A stretch of 64,000 nucleotides of DNA from Oncomelania hupensis. Its lineage: Eukaryota; Mollusca; Gastropoda; Littorinimorpha; Pomatiopsidae. Below the pieces are notes generated by a model. The model saw only the letters and a program-made list of their open reading frames with translations. It was not told the DNA's origin and ran no database searches. This document shows positions 44,595 to 56,404 of this stretch, piece by piece (the first letter of the stretch is position 1; the number at the start of each line of letters is the position of its first letter). The position numbers and the translations under genes were made by a program. The DNA lies in contig CM072527.1 in NCBI GenBank assembly GCA_036898135.1, positions 33,206,060-33,270,059 on the forward strand, in the 5' to 3' direction.

Positions 44595-46914
44595 GTGGGC
44601 AAGAAGTTTGCAATGTCAAAGATTCAATCCGACGAAAAGCCCTTAAATTTGAAGTCAGCACAAATCAATGCCAAAGTCAGTAAGAAAAGGACATTAGGAG
44701 GACCTATATGTGTCGTTCATTGTTGCCAGGATAATCGTGAGAAAGTAACACCTTTGTCAGAAACTAGTTTTCAGACAATACGACTGGGAGTTGAACAACG
44801 GCAGACACTAAGTGATGAAAAGTACAGACTATCACTAAGTGACATTTGCTCACGTGCCTGGTGTGTATTCTCCCTTCTTGGATGGTTACCACAGATCGTG
44901 TTACCAAAAGTTCACTAACAATTCTTGGATAGCAAAGCGAAAGCAGCCTGAGGATGATGATAATGACCCAAACTCGCCAAGGAAACGTCGCAAACCACAA
45001 ACAAGTTCAAGCATCTTACTTCCTTGTGATGAATGTCTTTTTTGTGGAAAAGGACGAAAAAAGTATCAGCGAAGACAAGAGAACCTTGTCAAATGTCAGA
45101 CAAAGTCTGCAGAAGATGCCGTCAAGAAATCAGGACAACAGAGGCAAGGCAAACTGTTCTGCAAGATACAGGACTTCGACCTTGTGGCGAGAGAAGCGCA
45201 TTACCACAATTCTTGTAGACGGGCTTACACCCGTGCTTGGGAACGAAACCAAAAAGAGTGCACTGACAAAGACGCTGTGGAAGAGCCCATGATTCTGCAT
45301 TTCAGTACATTATACAGTATGTTCTGCATTTCAGTACATTATACAGTATGTGCCACTGCACATAATTGAACAATGCAATGTGGAACGCACAACAATGCTG
45401 GCTGAGAAGTACCAACAGTTCATGCTAGAAAACCATCCAGAATTCTACAACAAGAATGATAAAGTCCAGAAACTCAAAGCAAAGCTAGAAAAGCACTTTG
45501 GACAAAAGCTTAACTTTTGGCAGCCAAACGGCAGGAGTGAGTTGGTGTATGCATCAGGAATCAAAACTGGCAAGGCAGTAGAATCTGCATTTGAAGCAGC
45601 AGCTTCGGAGACAAGACGCCTAGAGGAGGCTGTAATGATAATGCGACGCCTGGTTCAGACTGCCATGCGTGAGTCTGCTCCAATGCCATGGCCTCCATCA
45701 GCAAATTTCCTGCTCAGTGACACCATCACTCCACCTCAGATTCTGCAGGAGTTCATTGGATATGTTCTCACTGGAAAGAAGCTGAAAGATGCATCAGCAC
45801 GGAAAGCACGACTGGTCAAATCCATTGCGCAGGACATTTCCGTCGCTGCTTCAAAGGGAAAGTGGCTGATGCCAAAACACCTGGTTCTATGTATGACGCT
45901 GAGGCATCTGACTGGGAAGGCAGACATCATAACCCTGGTCAATCGCTGGGGTAACTGCGCATGCTATGATACCATCCTGCAACTCGAAACTGCGATGTGC
46001 AGGAACATTGAAGAGAGACGTTCCATACTGCCAGCAATCATCCACCCAGAAAGAAATATCGTAACACATCTATGCTTTGATAACTTCGACCTGCGCGAAG
46101 AAACACCTTCTGGGGAAGGGAGCACGCACACTGCCCATGGAATAATAATCCATGAGGCTACATCACAGGAAGATGAACCTCCTGTTCAGTGTTCTTCGAC
46201 AGGCCAGAGAACAGGAGAGAGGGCAGTGAAAAGCCAACATGTGGAGCATGTTCCTGTTTCGTCAAAAGCCATGCAGAGCCTAACCTAGTCGTCACAACAT
46301 CTGAACCTTCTCCGACTGTGGTCGATGCTGCCAGATCATCGGATTCGCTTTGGATTTGCTGTAGGGCTCTAGCGGTTGCAAAAGAGCAGACAGTCCCATC
46401 TTGGGCAGGCTGGGTGTCCCGAACAGGTGGAATTAATACTGACAATGATGAACAGTCAACAGTAGAGTACATGCCTCCTGTGTTTGCCCCTATTACTGAC
46501 AATGACACTATCCAGCACATCTTGCGACTCAGCATGCAGGTGTCCAAAGAAGTGGGACAGACATTTACTATCATCACCTTTGATCTCGCTGCAGCCAAAA
46601 AGGCCTACGCTGTAGCTTGACAAAACCCAGCTGAGTTTGGCAACATCATCATCAGGATTGGCGTGTTCCACCTTACCTGTGCATACATGGGTGCTATTGG
46701 AAAGAGTGTGAGGGGCAGTGGATTCGAAGAGATCCTGATCGAGTCTGGCATTTGTGCCAGCGGTTCAATCGAGCAAGTGCTCACTGGGAAGCATTATAAT
46801 CGGGCTCTTAGAGTTCACAGGATTGTTCTCGAAGCACTCGAACGTCTCCTGCTGCGTCAGTTCCAGACCAGACACAGTGGGTGCCTTGATGAAGAAGCCA
46901 ATGCAGTCAAATGA
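44595..46914 (+). pseudogene. Multi-frame relic of an unrecognised zinc-binding protein gene
   Basis: Successive plus frames make one protein-like series: 44595-44870, 44850-45300, 45350-46290, 46189-46620 and 46621-46914. Features in order: a Cys/His cluster (YHRSCYQKFT), a second (CDECLFCGKG ... YHNSCRRAYTR), a helical region (AAASETRRLEEAVMIMRRLV), then DNFDLREETPSGEGSTHTAH, TFDLAAAKKAYAV and FHLTCAYMGAIGKSVRGSGF plus GKHYNRALRVH. Frameshifts lie near 44860, 45300 (a tandem 29-bp duplication) and 46200, and an in-frame TGA follows AYAVA. I recall similar multi-copy uncharacterised proteins in marine invertebrates, but I know no function. It may be transposon-derived. Confidence 0.6.
45297..45354. 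repeat. 29-bp tandem duplication disrupting the frame
   Basis: TTCTGCATTTCAGTACATTATACAGTATG-type unit present twice in direct succession. It shifts the reading frame of the surrounding relic gene. Confidence 0.85.
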
Positions 46915-47161
46915 CGTCATAAAAACAACAGGATAGTTCATTCAGTACTTCCACACTTGTATGTGCGCCACAAAGGAGTTAAGAACTACAACCACAATAA
47001 CAAAGAAAGTTGTTTACAACTTGCAAACAAGCTTTTGGGCTTTAGGAAGCAGAAAGGTATGATTCACAGAGGGAAAATCGACTTCGTAAAAATCTTTAAT
47101 TTGTACCCCAGCCATGCTCTTAATGCGCCTACTTACTCTTCCTTACCACCGTCATCAGCGT
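46915..47161 (+). pseudogene. Possible 3' continuation of the relic gene
   Basis: A short frame from 46957 (VRHKGVKNYNHNNKESCLQL, then LANKLLGFRKQKG) overlaps the end of the previous frame in a shifted register and runs into the minisatellite. No domain is recognised. Confidence 0.3.
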
Positions 47162-47440
47162 CAGATTGGTAGGGTTTTATCTGGAAAAGTTGACATTGAA
47201 GTCACCACCCTCATCAGCGTCAGATTGGTAAGGTTTTATCTGGAAAAGTTGACATTGAAGTCACCACCCTCATCAGCGTCAGATTGGTAGGGTTTTATCT
47301 GGAAAAGATGACATTGAAGTCACCACCCTCATCAGCGTCACGTCAGATTGGTAGGGTTTTATCTGGAAAAGTTGACATTGAAGTCACCACCCTCATCAGC
47401 GTTAGGTAGGGCTTTATCTGGAAAAGTTGACATTGAAGTG
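47162..47440. repeat. 59-bp minisatellite, five units
   Basis: Unit starts CAGATTGGTAGGGTTTTATC and ends CACCCTCATCAGCGT. Copies start at 47162, 47221, 47280 and 47344; a final, shortened one starts near 47402. One unit has a 5-bp CGTCA insertion. The first unit joins the end of the relic gene's last frame. Confidence 0.9.
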
Positions 47441-47689
47441 AGCTTTTGTGAAAGTGGAACCGTGATCACCTTTTTCTTTGCTACTGCTAGACTCCGCACC
47501 GCCTAAACAAGCTAAACGTTCTTCTTCCATGTGGGTCAAAATGAGTGTCTTGTCACGGGCCCGTCCTGTCTGTAACCTCGTGAGGCCACTTCCTTTGCTA
47601 ATTGCTTTTGAAAAGCCAGGTAAAAATGCCAAGTTTGGAGCTCTGTAACTTGGCAACGAAACGGATTTGAACCCGTCCAACTTGCCACC

Positions 47690-48085
47690 CTGGGGTAACC
47701 TCGTGGCGCAGTGGATAAGTCGCCGGTTTCCTATGCCGAAGGTCGCGGGTTCGATTCCCGCAAGGGGCGAACGTATGTGACTTAGGTACGAGACTATTGA
47801 GGTCACCGAGGGTTTTCTCCGGGCACTCCGGTTTCCTCCCTCCCTTCAATAATGGTACAGGACGCAGTCAATATAAAAATTTCAAAAATAAAAATTCGAT
47901 TTTCTTTCCGTCTTCTAATAGCGATCTCCCTGCCTTTACACCACCTGTTTGAGTGATGGATGTGTGTTTGGTATGTGTGAGGGTGGATGAGACAGGTGAG
48001 CGTGTATGTTGGTATAGGTCGCCGCGCTTTGAGCCTGAATGATTTGGGGTAAGGCGCGTATAGCATCCTGTATTATTATTATTAT
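47690..48085 (+). mobile_element. tRNA-headed SINE, full length
   Basis: The head (47695-47768) has pol III boxes: A box TGGCGCAGTGG and B box GGTTCGATTCC, with a partial cloverleaf. The body includes GTGACTTAGGTACGAGAC, GTTTTCTCCGGGCACTCCGG and AATAATGGTACAGGACGCAG. The 3' block CGCCGCGCTTTGAGCCTGA...GGCGCGTATAGCA precedes a short (ATT)n tail. About 395 bp. Other copies are at 30550-30971 and 37060-37372, and a related 3' block is at 58770 and 63930. Confidence 0.85.
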
Positions 48086-48408
48086 TATCATGGCTTATGT
48101 TCTCCAGCATCTTTACCGAGTGCAAAAAGAAGTCAAGTGTGGAAGTAGTCCTTTAAGATGTGCAATGAGAACTTTGAGCAACCTTTACAGTGCAAATTTA
48201 TATAGACAGTTTTTAATAGCTTAATGTTATGTTCATGAACATTTTTAGAATCGCTTAAGAGATGCGAGTGAGAATTGTGAACAGCCTTAGGTTTCCAAAG
48301 CAGGTTGATATAGGAAGTTTTTAATAGTTGAAGGTTAGGTTTATGTACCGTTTTAGAACAGTTTAAGCTGTGCAGTGAGAATGTTGAACAACGGTAAGTT
48401 AACAGTGC

Positions 48409-48496
<88 letters not shown>

Positions 48497-48645
48497 GCGA
48501 GCGAGCGAGCGAGAGAGGGAGTTTTAAATAGTTGAAGGTTTATGTATAGTTCAGAATAATAGCTTTAAGGCCTACAGCGAGAATATTGAACAGGCTTTAT
48601 TTTGCAATGGAGTTTTGAAGAACCGAAGTGAACAGTAAGAGGTTT
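48086..48645. repeat. Degenerate tandem repeat around a (GA)n tract
   Basis: Related to 37700-38240: GTGCAATGAGAACTTTGAGCA, TTTTTAATAGTTGAAGGTTAG and TGTACCGTTTTAGAACAG recur several times. A (GA)n microsatellite occupies 48412-48520. Confidence 0.55.
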
Positions 48646-48649
48646 ATTT

Positions 48650-48780
48650 CCAGTGTTGATGTTGATCTAGAGATTTGGAATAGCTTTAAAGAATTTAGTG
48701 TTGATGTTGATCTAGAGATTGAAATAGCTTTAAAGAATTTAGTGTTGATGTTGATCTAGAGATTGGAATAGCTTTAGAGG
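48650..48780. repeat. ~45-bp minisatellite, three units
   Basis: Unit AGTGTTGATGTTGATCTAGA followed by GATTGGAATAGCTTTAAAGAATTT, three copies. The final copy is shortened. Confidence 0.9.
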
Positions 48781-49210
48781 GCCCGCCACAGGATCACACA
48801 TTTCAGTGCAGCGTCACAGATTCTTTTTCAAATTCATATTAAGTGTTGCCAAACCGATAATTTTTTTTTAAACCTCCTTCAAAAGTATTATTTTGATTTT
48901 TTGGGGTGAACTGATAGGTTCGTTTGTGTGTGTGCCTTTGAAAGAGAGGAAGAAAGAAGGAAAACCCGAAAGAAAGAAGGAAGAAGACAGACAGAAAAAA
49001 GAACGAAGGAAGGAAAGAGAACGGCAGAAGAAAGAACAAAATAAAGAAGAACAGAAAACAAGATGTGAGGTTGCAGAAAGCCTTCCGCGCACTAGGTTGC
49101 TCTGCATAAAGCCTTATTCACCTTCGCTACGCCTCGCTATTTTACATCTTATTTACCCGTCCTGTGAAGACATAGTGAAAATGTAAATGAAGAGTCTAAA
49201 AATCTGCTCA

Positions 49211-49249
<39 letters not shown>

Positions 49250-50366
49250 AGAGAGAGTGTGTGTGAGAGAGAGAGTGAGTGAGTGAGTGAGTGAGAGTTT
49301 ATGCGATAATAACGATGATGATGACGCCAAAGGACAGTGATGAATTCGAATATAGAAGTAGACGATGTACGTTTTTTTTTGTTTATGTGCGTTTTGCTAT
49401 CAGTAACACTGGTCTCCTGTTTTGTCTTTTTTTTTTTTTTTTTGCATTCAAATGTTCTGTACATTTTCATATTTGTCTATGCACATGCTGTTGCTATTTT
49501 GTCGTGTTGTTAACTGTTAGGAAGGCCTCTCTCGCCTCTGTGCATAAATGGTGTTCATTGGTGTGTTTATATATGTGTGTGTGTATGTATATATGTGTAT
49601 GCATGTGTGTATATTTGTATGTGTACATATGTCCTCCATGTGCGAATGTGCGTATGAGATGAGTTTTGTTGTGATGTGGTTGGCTATTTTCAATTTTCAA
49701 GTGTTTGTATAGTGCCTTCATATATGGTGTGATAGAGAAACTAAATCTGTGCATTATATGTGGGGGTTGGAGAGAGGGGTACATTCTGTAGTTATAGCAT
49801 TATTATTCGTTGTCATTGTGTGCGGTAATGTACATGGTACAGTATTATGCACGTCTCTCTCTTTCTGTCATCTTAATCTGTCAGTCACTGGATCCAAAGT
49901 CCTGTATTCATGTGATCATTCACGTAATGGGATTCTGAAATTAGGCAGGTGTTAACTATTGTATTCCGTAATGTCTTAAGGTACTTGTCTTAGTGGTTTG
50001 TTTAATTTTGATGGCTTAGTCGGTCGGGGTGTCGGGTTAAAGTTATGCCTGTCCATTTTATTGTATTTACTCTATACAGCATTTTATTGTATTAAGCCAA
50101 TTTTGTGTGTGTGTGTGTGTGTATGGGGGGGGGGGGGGGTGCCTGTGTGGGTGTGAATGTGGGTGTGAATGTTAAAGTGCTTTTTTTTAACATCATTTAG
50201 AACTTTTTACGTTTGTTTAATTGTAACGCCGATGGTTTACTCTTGCTGTTGTGACTGCTTAATTTGATTGTGTATGTGTGTGCGTGCGCGTGTGTGTGCG
50301 TGCGGGTGTGTGTTAGATGTATGTAGTTTAGTACCCATTTTTTATTGCTTCATGTTTTAGTGTATT

Positions 50367-50424
<58 letters not shown>

Positions 50425-50438
50425 CTGTGTGTGAGGTG

Positions 50439-50495
<57 letters not shown>

Positions 50496-50560
50496 TGCCT
50501 GGTAGACTACATACATGTAGGCATGCAGTTCAACTCGGTGTTATTCGAATTAACTTCATT
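48781..50560. other. Noncoding, microsatellite-rich stretch
   Basis: No gene recognised. It contains GAAAG-rich DNA (48940-49060), (CT)n/(GA)n (49216-49290), poly-T runs (49371 and 49427), (GT)n with TATATG (49558-49630), (GT)n plus a G12 run (50105-50140), (ATT)n (50367-50424) and (GA)n (50445-50493). Confidence 0.7.
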
Positions 50561-50565
50561 AATAT

Positions 50566-52023
50566 TGTGACGGTGGGTCTATTGTTACTGGGCTCTGCAC
50601 AATGGAATGCTATTACCCATTCGTCTTCGTCTGCGGGCATCGGCTAGTGTAATCACCCTATGACTAATCTTAATACATTTATAAGTTTATCTCGGTCTGT
50701 GTGCGGATAGGGTTACAGAGTTAGAGAGAAAAGTGTAATAGCTTCACTGACACACTAGCTCTCGCACGTCTATGAAACATAGGTAGTCCAGCCACTTGTT
50801 AACAGTAAATATCATACATTTATTTCCTCTACTGTATACACATTTTTCTAAACACTCTCTCAACTTAAATGTCCAAATTCACTTCGAATAGTACGTTCCT
50901 TGATGGGTCTATGCTGCTACTGTTCTTGATATTTGCTAATGTCTCATCATTGGGTTACTTGTTCTGGTTGGCCTAATGTTGGTTTCAGGAGAGTGGACTA
51001 CTGCACAGTCCTTCTAGGTCAGTGTGGGTGCACGATTTCGTTAGCACTTAGCTGTTTCCTTATCTTGTGGTTATGGTGTCTCCTCCTTGGTGGTAGACTA
51101 TAAGGCTATCATAGCTCAGTGCTAGATGCTCCACTGCAGGCTGAATGTCAGGGTTGACGCTTAGTGGTTTTCCTCCTGCCGCGGGCTAACGATGCCTGCT
51201 CATCTGCAAAATATGAGACGAATTTCTGCAACACCGTGTTTACTAAGGGGGTGCAGAGCGTCTCACTGATGGCAGAAACAGCCCTCAGTGATAGCTCCAC
51301 TTATATATATATAAGCGACGAACAATCTTCTATGTCCGTGGTCCATTGGAATCTCCACTCTAATTCCTATACACATCATGGCTAAACTAAAAACATGGAG
51401 AAGTAAATAACAGTCTACACATTCTCCAGTACAGCCACTGGTGTGCAATCATACACATAGGAGAAACAACAGTTGGACAGTGGGGGCTACCCCGTGGTTT
51501 CGAACCCGGTCGCGTGCCCGCCACGTGGTCAAGCAAAGTTTGACTAACATTCACAATTCTAATCATGGCAAAACTTCACAAACATAATACAGCAATAGTA
51601 TCAATGAATCGCGATGAAACAAAAGATAGATCATTTACCTTTTTGACAATGTCAGGCTGTGGCTATGCTAGGTTGAATTGAATTTCACCCGTCCCTGCTT
51701 TAGTCTTCTGCTAGCGATATCTTTCAGAGCGTTGCTCCTTCTCGTGTGAGAGTTAGGCACAGAATGGCTGCCTAGCCTTGGGGTCAGCAAAAAGCCCGCA
51801 AAAACTAGGATTACAAGTGGCGCCTCTATCGGGTGTTTCTGGCCATACGTCAGCTGAATGAGGTCACTGCCTAACTGAGCCAGCGTTAGCGTACACATGC
51901 TTAGCACACAACTGATTTAAGTCGTCTGCTTGGCATCGACTTTAATTTACAAATGCTACAGCAGGCGGAACTATTTAAGGCGTGAAGTCTTAGTGCAGGG
52001 TCTAAATCTAGCCTTCTGTGACA
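50566..52023 (-). repeat. Solo LTR of Gypsy B family, copy 2 (longest)
   Basis: 1,458 bp, minus orientation: starts TGTCACAGAAGGCTAGATTT and ends GACCCACCGTCACA. Perfect AATAT on both sides (50561-50565 and 52024-52028). It is the best full-length reference for this LTR and shows the uninterrupted site (CCAGTGGCTGTACTGGAGAA) where element A inserted in the copy at 9136. Confidence 0.9.
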
Positions 52024-52028
52024 AATAT

Positions 52029-52774
52029 GCATAAGCTACCGTCAGGCACATACACACAATCTCAGGCAGACGCACACCCACACCCCACATTCACTCACAG
52101 CACAATAGATTTACCTGTACATTTATTCACAATGCTTTGTTTAGACTTTAATTCGAATAAAGGTTATCAGCCTTTTCCCTCCATTTTTTTTTCAAACTAC
52201 TCTAAAGACCTGTCTTAATTGAAAGGCACGTGGAAATTCACGAATCTTTTTTTTTTCCCGAGGTTCTTCGAGATTCTCAGATCTTTGATTTCGAGTACAT
52301 TTAACCACCGGTAGTACTTCGTTCACAGTCTATTTGAAACAAATAAAGAAAGTCAGAAAGAAAGAAAAATAGAACGAAAGAAGTACACAAGAAGAAAGAA
52401 AGAAGAACAACAATATAGAAACAAAATAAAGAAAGATCGAGAACAGGAAGACAGTTTTGAAGGTATTGACAACACTGAAGATGATCGACTGGTCAGCGTT
52501 CCTGTGTGTTGGGCCCACGAGTTCCATAACGGCCTCTTCGCCCTTCGTTCCACAACTGCTGCGGGCATTTCTACTTCTTGTGGTCACTTGTAAAGATGGC
52601 TCAAAGCTGGACACCAGCATCTGCTATCCACCATACTCTTACAGGTTGGCCCATGTTTTATATACGTTTAAAACTTATTTATTTCCATTTTATTTTTATT
52701 TTGCATATGTATTTATTTTAATTGTTTATTTCGAATTTATATCACTTTTTTTTTAAAATTTACTTATTAATGTG
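52029..52774. other. Noncoding stretch with a GAAA-rich tract
   Basis: GAAAGAAAG-rich DNA at 52335-52440. A plus frame at 52457-52756 includes a hydrophobic stretch (LLRAFLLLVVTC) but no recognised domain or conservation evidence. Confidence 0.35.
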
Positions 52775-53815
52775 TTTGTAGACTTCAAGAAAGCATTTGA
52801 CCGAGTCTGGCATGCAGCTCTGTGGGCAATCATGAGAGTGTACAACATCAGCCCTATAACTATTGAATTCATCCAAAAACCTGTACGACAAGGCTACCAG
52901 TGCAGTCCTCCACAACAGCGCCATCGGGAACTGGTTAAGAACAACAATCGGTGTGCGTCAAGGATGTCTACTCTCTCCAAAACTCTACAGCATCTTCCTA
53001 GAGCGCATCATGTCAGATGCCATTGCAGATCACAAAGGCACTGTCAACATAGGGGCTAGAGCAATCTTAAACCTCCGTTTTGCGGATGACATTGACAGAT
53101 TGGCTGGAGAGGAACAAGAACTTGAACAGCTGGTACAGAGGCTTGACACCACCTCTAGAGACTATGGAATGGAAATAAGTGCAGAGAAGACCACAATGAT
53201 GAATGACCAACACCACCAATGGCATCAACGTGGACATCAAAGTCCAAGTCCAATCCCTCAACACAATTCATAACTTCAAATATTTAGGAGCCATTGTATC
53301 AGACAATGGGTCCCAACAGGAAGTCCTCTCCAGGATCGCACAAACAATTGCTGCCCTGACAAGGTTGAAGCCCATTTGGAAAGACAGGACCATCAGTCTG
53401 CGTTCCAAGGTAAGGCTGCTGCGCTCCCTTGTCATCTCTATCTTCCTATACGCTTGCGAAACATGTACCCTCAAAGCAGATCTACAACAAAGAATACAAA
53501 GCATGGAGATGAGATGCTACAGAAGACTTCTGGGCATTTCCTATACCCAGCACATCACCAACAACGAAGTCCGATAGACCATCACACAAGCCATTGGAAA
53601 CACGATGACATGCTCACAGTGGTGAAGAAACGGAAACTGCGACGGAAACTGCGATGGTATGGCCACGTCACCAGAGCATCAGACCTTGCAAAGACGGTCC
53701 TGCAAGGCACGGTGCAAAGAGGCATAAGAAGAGGGAGACAGAAAAAGAGGTGGGTGGACAACATTCTGTGGTGCCCCAAAGACCTTCGAGTTACGGGATA
53801 TGATAGGAAAGGATA
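52775..53815 (+). mobile_element. LINE-R fragment, RT to 3' end, frameshifted
   Basis: Starts in RT at VDFKKAFDRVWHAALW and continues with GVRQGCLLSPKL, LRFADDIDRLAG, KYLGAIVSDNGS and RWYGHVTRAS, ending TTACGGGATATGATAGG. At least three frameshifts and a small duplication (CGGAAACTGCGA twice near 53635) show it is dead. Confidence 0.9.
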
Positions 53816-54122
53816 GGATGTTTTCGCCCCGTACAGATGGGTACATTTATTTTATTTATTTTATTTACTTAGTTCTTTATTGTAGAATTTATTGATTATT
53901 TTAAGTTATTTATTTATTTTAGAATGTATGTAAGCCTATGTATTTATATTTATGAAATTGTTTTGATTTTAAAAACAACAACAACAACAACAAACAACCC
54001 AACATATTCGTCACTCAAGCGGGTGACTTTCGGGTTGCTTTCTCAACGAAAGCAGGACGGCTGCAGGGTTGCGCAACACAGGACAAGAGGAGGCAAGGAT
54101 CACCACGTCATCCTAACTGTAG
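53816..54122. other. Short spacer, TTTA- and CAA-rich
   Basis: TTTATT repeats and a (CAA)n run at 53971. No gene. AG dinucleotides at 54050-54122 could act as acceptors for the following exon, but none has a clear pyrimidine tract. Confidence 0.4.
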
Positions 54123-54644
54123 TGTACACCTAAACCCTGTCATCACCATCGTTCAACTTCACTTCACTATAATGATGATTGTGGCGATGATAACGACAAC
54201 GATGATGACGATGACATCGATGATGACAACGATGATGATTATGACGACGATGGTGATGACGATTATGAGGAGGACCACGTCGATAATGATGATGAGCGGA
54301 ACGACGACAACGAGGATGATGACAACCACCTTGATGATGATGATGATGATGACACCCACGACGACGATGATGATGATGACGACGATGATTATGATGACGA
54401 CAATGATGACGACTACGATGATGATGGTCATGACGATGACGGTGATGATGAGGATGATGATAAGGAGGATGATGAGGATGATGATGATGGTGATGAAGAT
54501 GTGTACAGGGCTGGAAATCTGACCTACACCACAGCACCAATTGGAGTATACATCGGTGGAGTCAATTTGAGCGAGACTGTTACACAGGACATTATTGAAC
54601 AGCTGAGGAAGGACCTCCATGTTCATCGCATGCTGATTTTTAAG
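54123..54644 (+). CDS. TauD/TfdA-like dioxygenase, N-terminal exon (a) with Asp-rich leader
   Basis: Exon a of a plus-strand gene, ending AAG/GTACGA at 54644 in phase 0. The last ~48 residues (VYRAGNLTYTTAPIGVYIGG, then VNLSETVTQDIIEQLRKDL, then HRMLIFK) match the start of taurine/2,4-D-type dioxygenases, where a GAEIxGVDLS-like strand is followed by a helix and a xHGVLVFR strand. In the same open frame, 54171-54500 encodes ~110 residues that are mostly Asp (GAT/GAC codons with some Glu, Asn, Tyr, His). No ATG occurs in that frame after the stop at 54120, so the true exon start is unresolved: it could be TACAG/GGCTGG at 54507 or further upstream. Confidence 0.65.
54171..54500. repeat. Imperfect (GATGAC)n tract
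   Basis: 330 bp of GAT/GAC triplets with irregular substitutions. Four or more frames are open across it, so openness alone is weak evidence of translation. Confidence 0.9.
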
Positions 54645-54660
54645 GTACGAAACGCCTGTT

Positions 54661-54720
<60 letters not shown>

Positions 54721-54721
54721 T

Positions 54722-54773
<52 letters not shown>
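54661..54773. repeat. (AAT)n then (ATC)n microsatellite at the left edge of the duplicated unit
   Basis: About 19 AAT units, AAAATA, then about 17 ATC units. The (ATC)n part also starts the second unit at 59837. Confidence 0.95.
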
Positions 54774-54774
<1 letters not shown>

Positions 54775-54988
54775 ATCTTTTTTATGTGCCTGTCCAAGGG
54801 CTAAAGACCAGTTAGAAGACAAAACCAAATGCCTAAATTGAAATTACCGTACAATCATTCGCCAAGCTTCATGAAGAAGTCAGACCTGTTTATATAATAA
54901 GGCCTATGTAAATGTACACATACACAAAATGGTCAAAAATGAAGAAAGATAATAACAAGAGGAAATGACAAAATGTATATATATATAT

Positions 54989-56275
54989 AGGACCTTGAAG
55001 TGGTGCGCTGCACAGTTGTGCTTAGTATTCAGTCAGCTATTCTCGTGGTCAGTCAGGGATTGTGTTGTACCTAGTGTATGGAAACACTCTATCATCTGTC
55101 CCGTGCCCAAAAACAGTAAACCCAAAGAACTCAACGACTATCGCCCTGTTGCCCTGACATCCATAGCTATGAAATGTCTCGAACGGATTCTTCTCTCTCG
55201 TCTTCTTTGTCACACTCAGCCTTTCACTGATCCTCTTCAATTTGCATACAAACCCAATCGTAGTACCGACGACGCTACTCTGACGCTTCTCCACAATGCG
55301 TATGATCACTTAGAGACCTCTGGTTCCTTTGTCCGCATTCTATTTATAGACTTTTCTTCTGCTTTCAATACCATACAGCCACACCTCATGGCTCAGAAGC
55401 TTTTGTCTTACACTGTCCCTCCTAGACTCGTCCTGTGGATCGTTCATTTCCTCGTGTCCAGATCTCAGGTTGTCCGCTTTCACTCTGCTGTCTCATCTCT
55501 CAAACAAACGTCCACAGGAGCTCCTCAGGGTACGGTTCTTTCTCCGGTACTTTTCACGCTCTACACAAACGACTGCAGAGGAACTGATGCCTCACCGGTC
55601 ATAAAGTACTCGGATGACTCTGCCCTTGTGGACCTGTCCAATTCAAATGCTGTGTATTTCTCTGCAGTTGATAGGTTCAGCTCCTGGTGCAAACAAAACT
55701 ATCTGGACTTAAATGTCAAGAAAACTAAGGAACTGGTCATTGACTTTCGTAAAAACAACACTCTCATTCCAGACCTTGTAATTGATGGTGTTACAGTCGA
55801 GAGAGTCACCCAATACAAATACCTGGGAACCATCATTGACGAGAAACTGAACTTCACTGCAAACACCCAGGCCATACACAAAAAATGTCAGTCTAGAATT
55901 TACTGCCTTCAAAAACTTCGAAATCTCCAAGTCAGTAGCCGCATCCTTCAGACCTTTTACTCTTCTTTTATTGAGTCCGTTCTTACCTTTTCTTTTATCT
56001 GCTGGTATGGAAGTTTGTGTGTAAAAAACAAAAGTATTCTGGATCGAGTAGTGAACGTCTGTGGGAGGGTTGTGGGAGTGAAACAAGAGAGTCTGCAGGT
56101 GTTGTATGAAAGACGTGTTGTGCGGAAAGCTATCTGCTTTGTGCTGGATAGCACTCATGTGCTTGCTCACCACTTCCAGCTCCTGCCTTCTGGAAGGCGC
56201 TACCAAACACCAAGGGTCAGAACTCTCAGAATGAAAAACAGTTTTATTCCAAAGGCTGTCTCATTACTTAATAAA

Positions 56276-56346
<71 letters not shown>

Positions 56347-56373
56347 GTTTGCCCAAAATAATCTCATTTCACA

Positions 56374-56404
<31 letters not shown>

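Noticed and set aside
47695..47768. Functional tRNA gene
   Set aside because: A and B boxes are present, but the cloverleaf is incomplete and the sequence continues into a SINE body and (ATT)n tail.
52457..52756. Small protein with a hydrophobic segment
   Set aside because: No second copy, no recognisable signal peptide at its start, and no splice or homology support.
54530..54815. Asn-rich C-terminal extension of exon a
   Set aside because: It comes from reading through the GTACGA donor into the (AAT)n microsatellite. Exon b continues the domain in frame.
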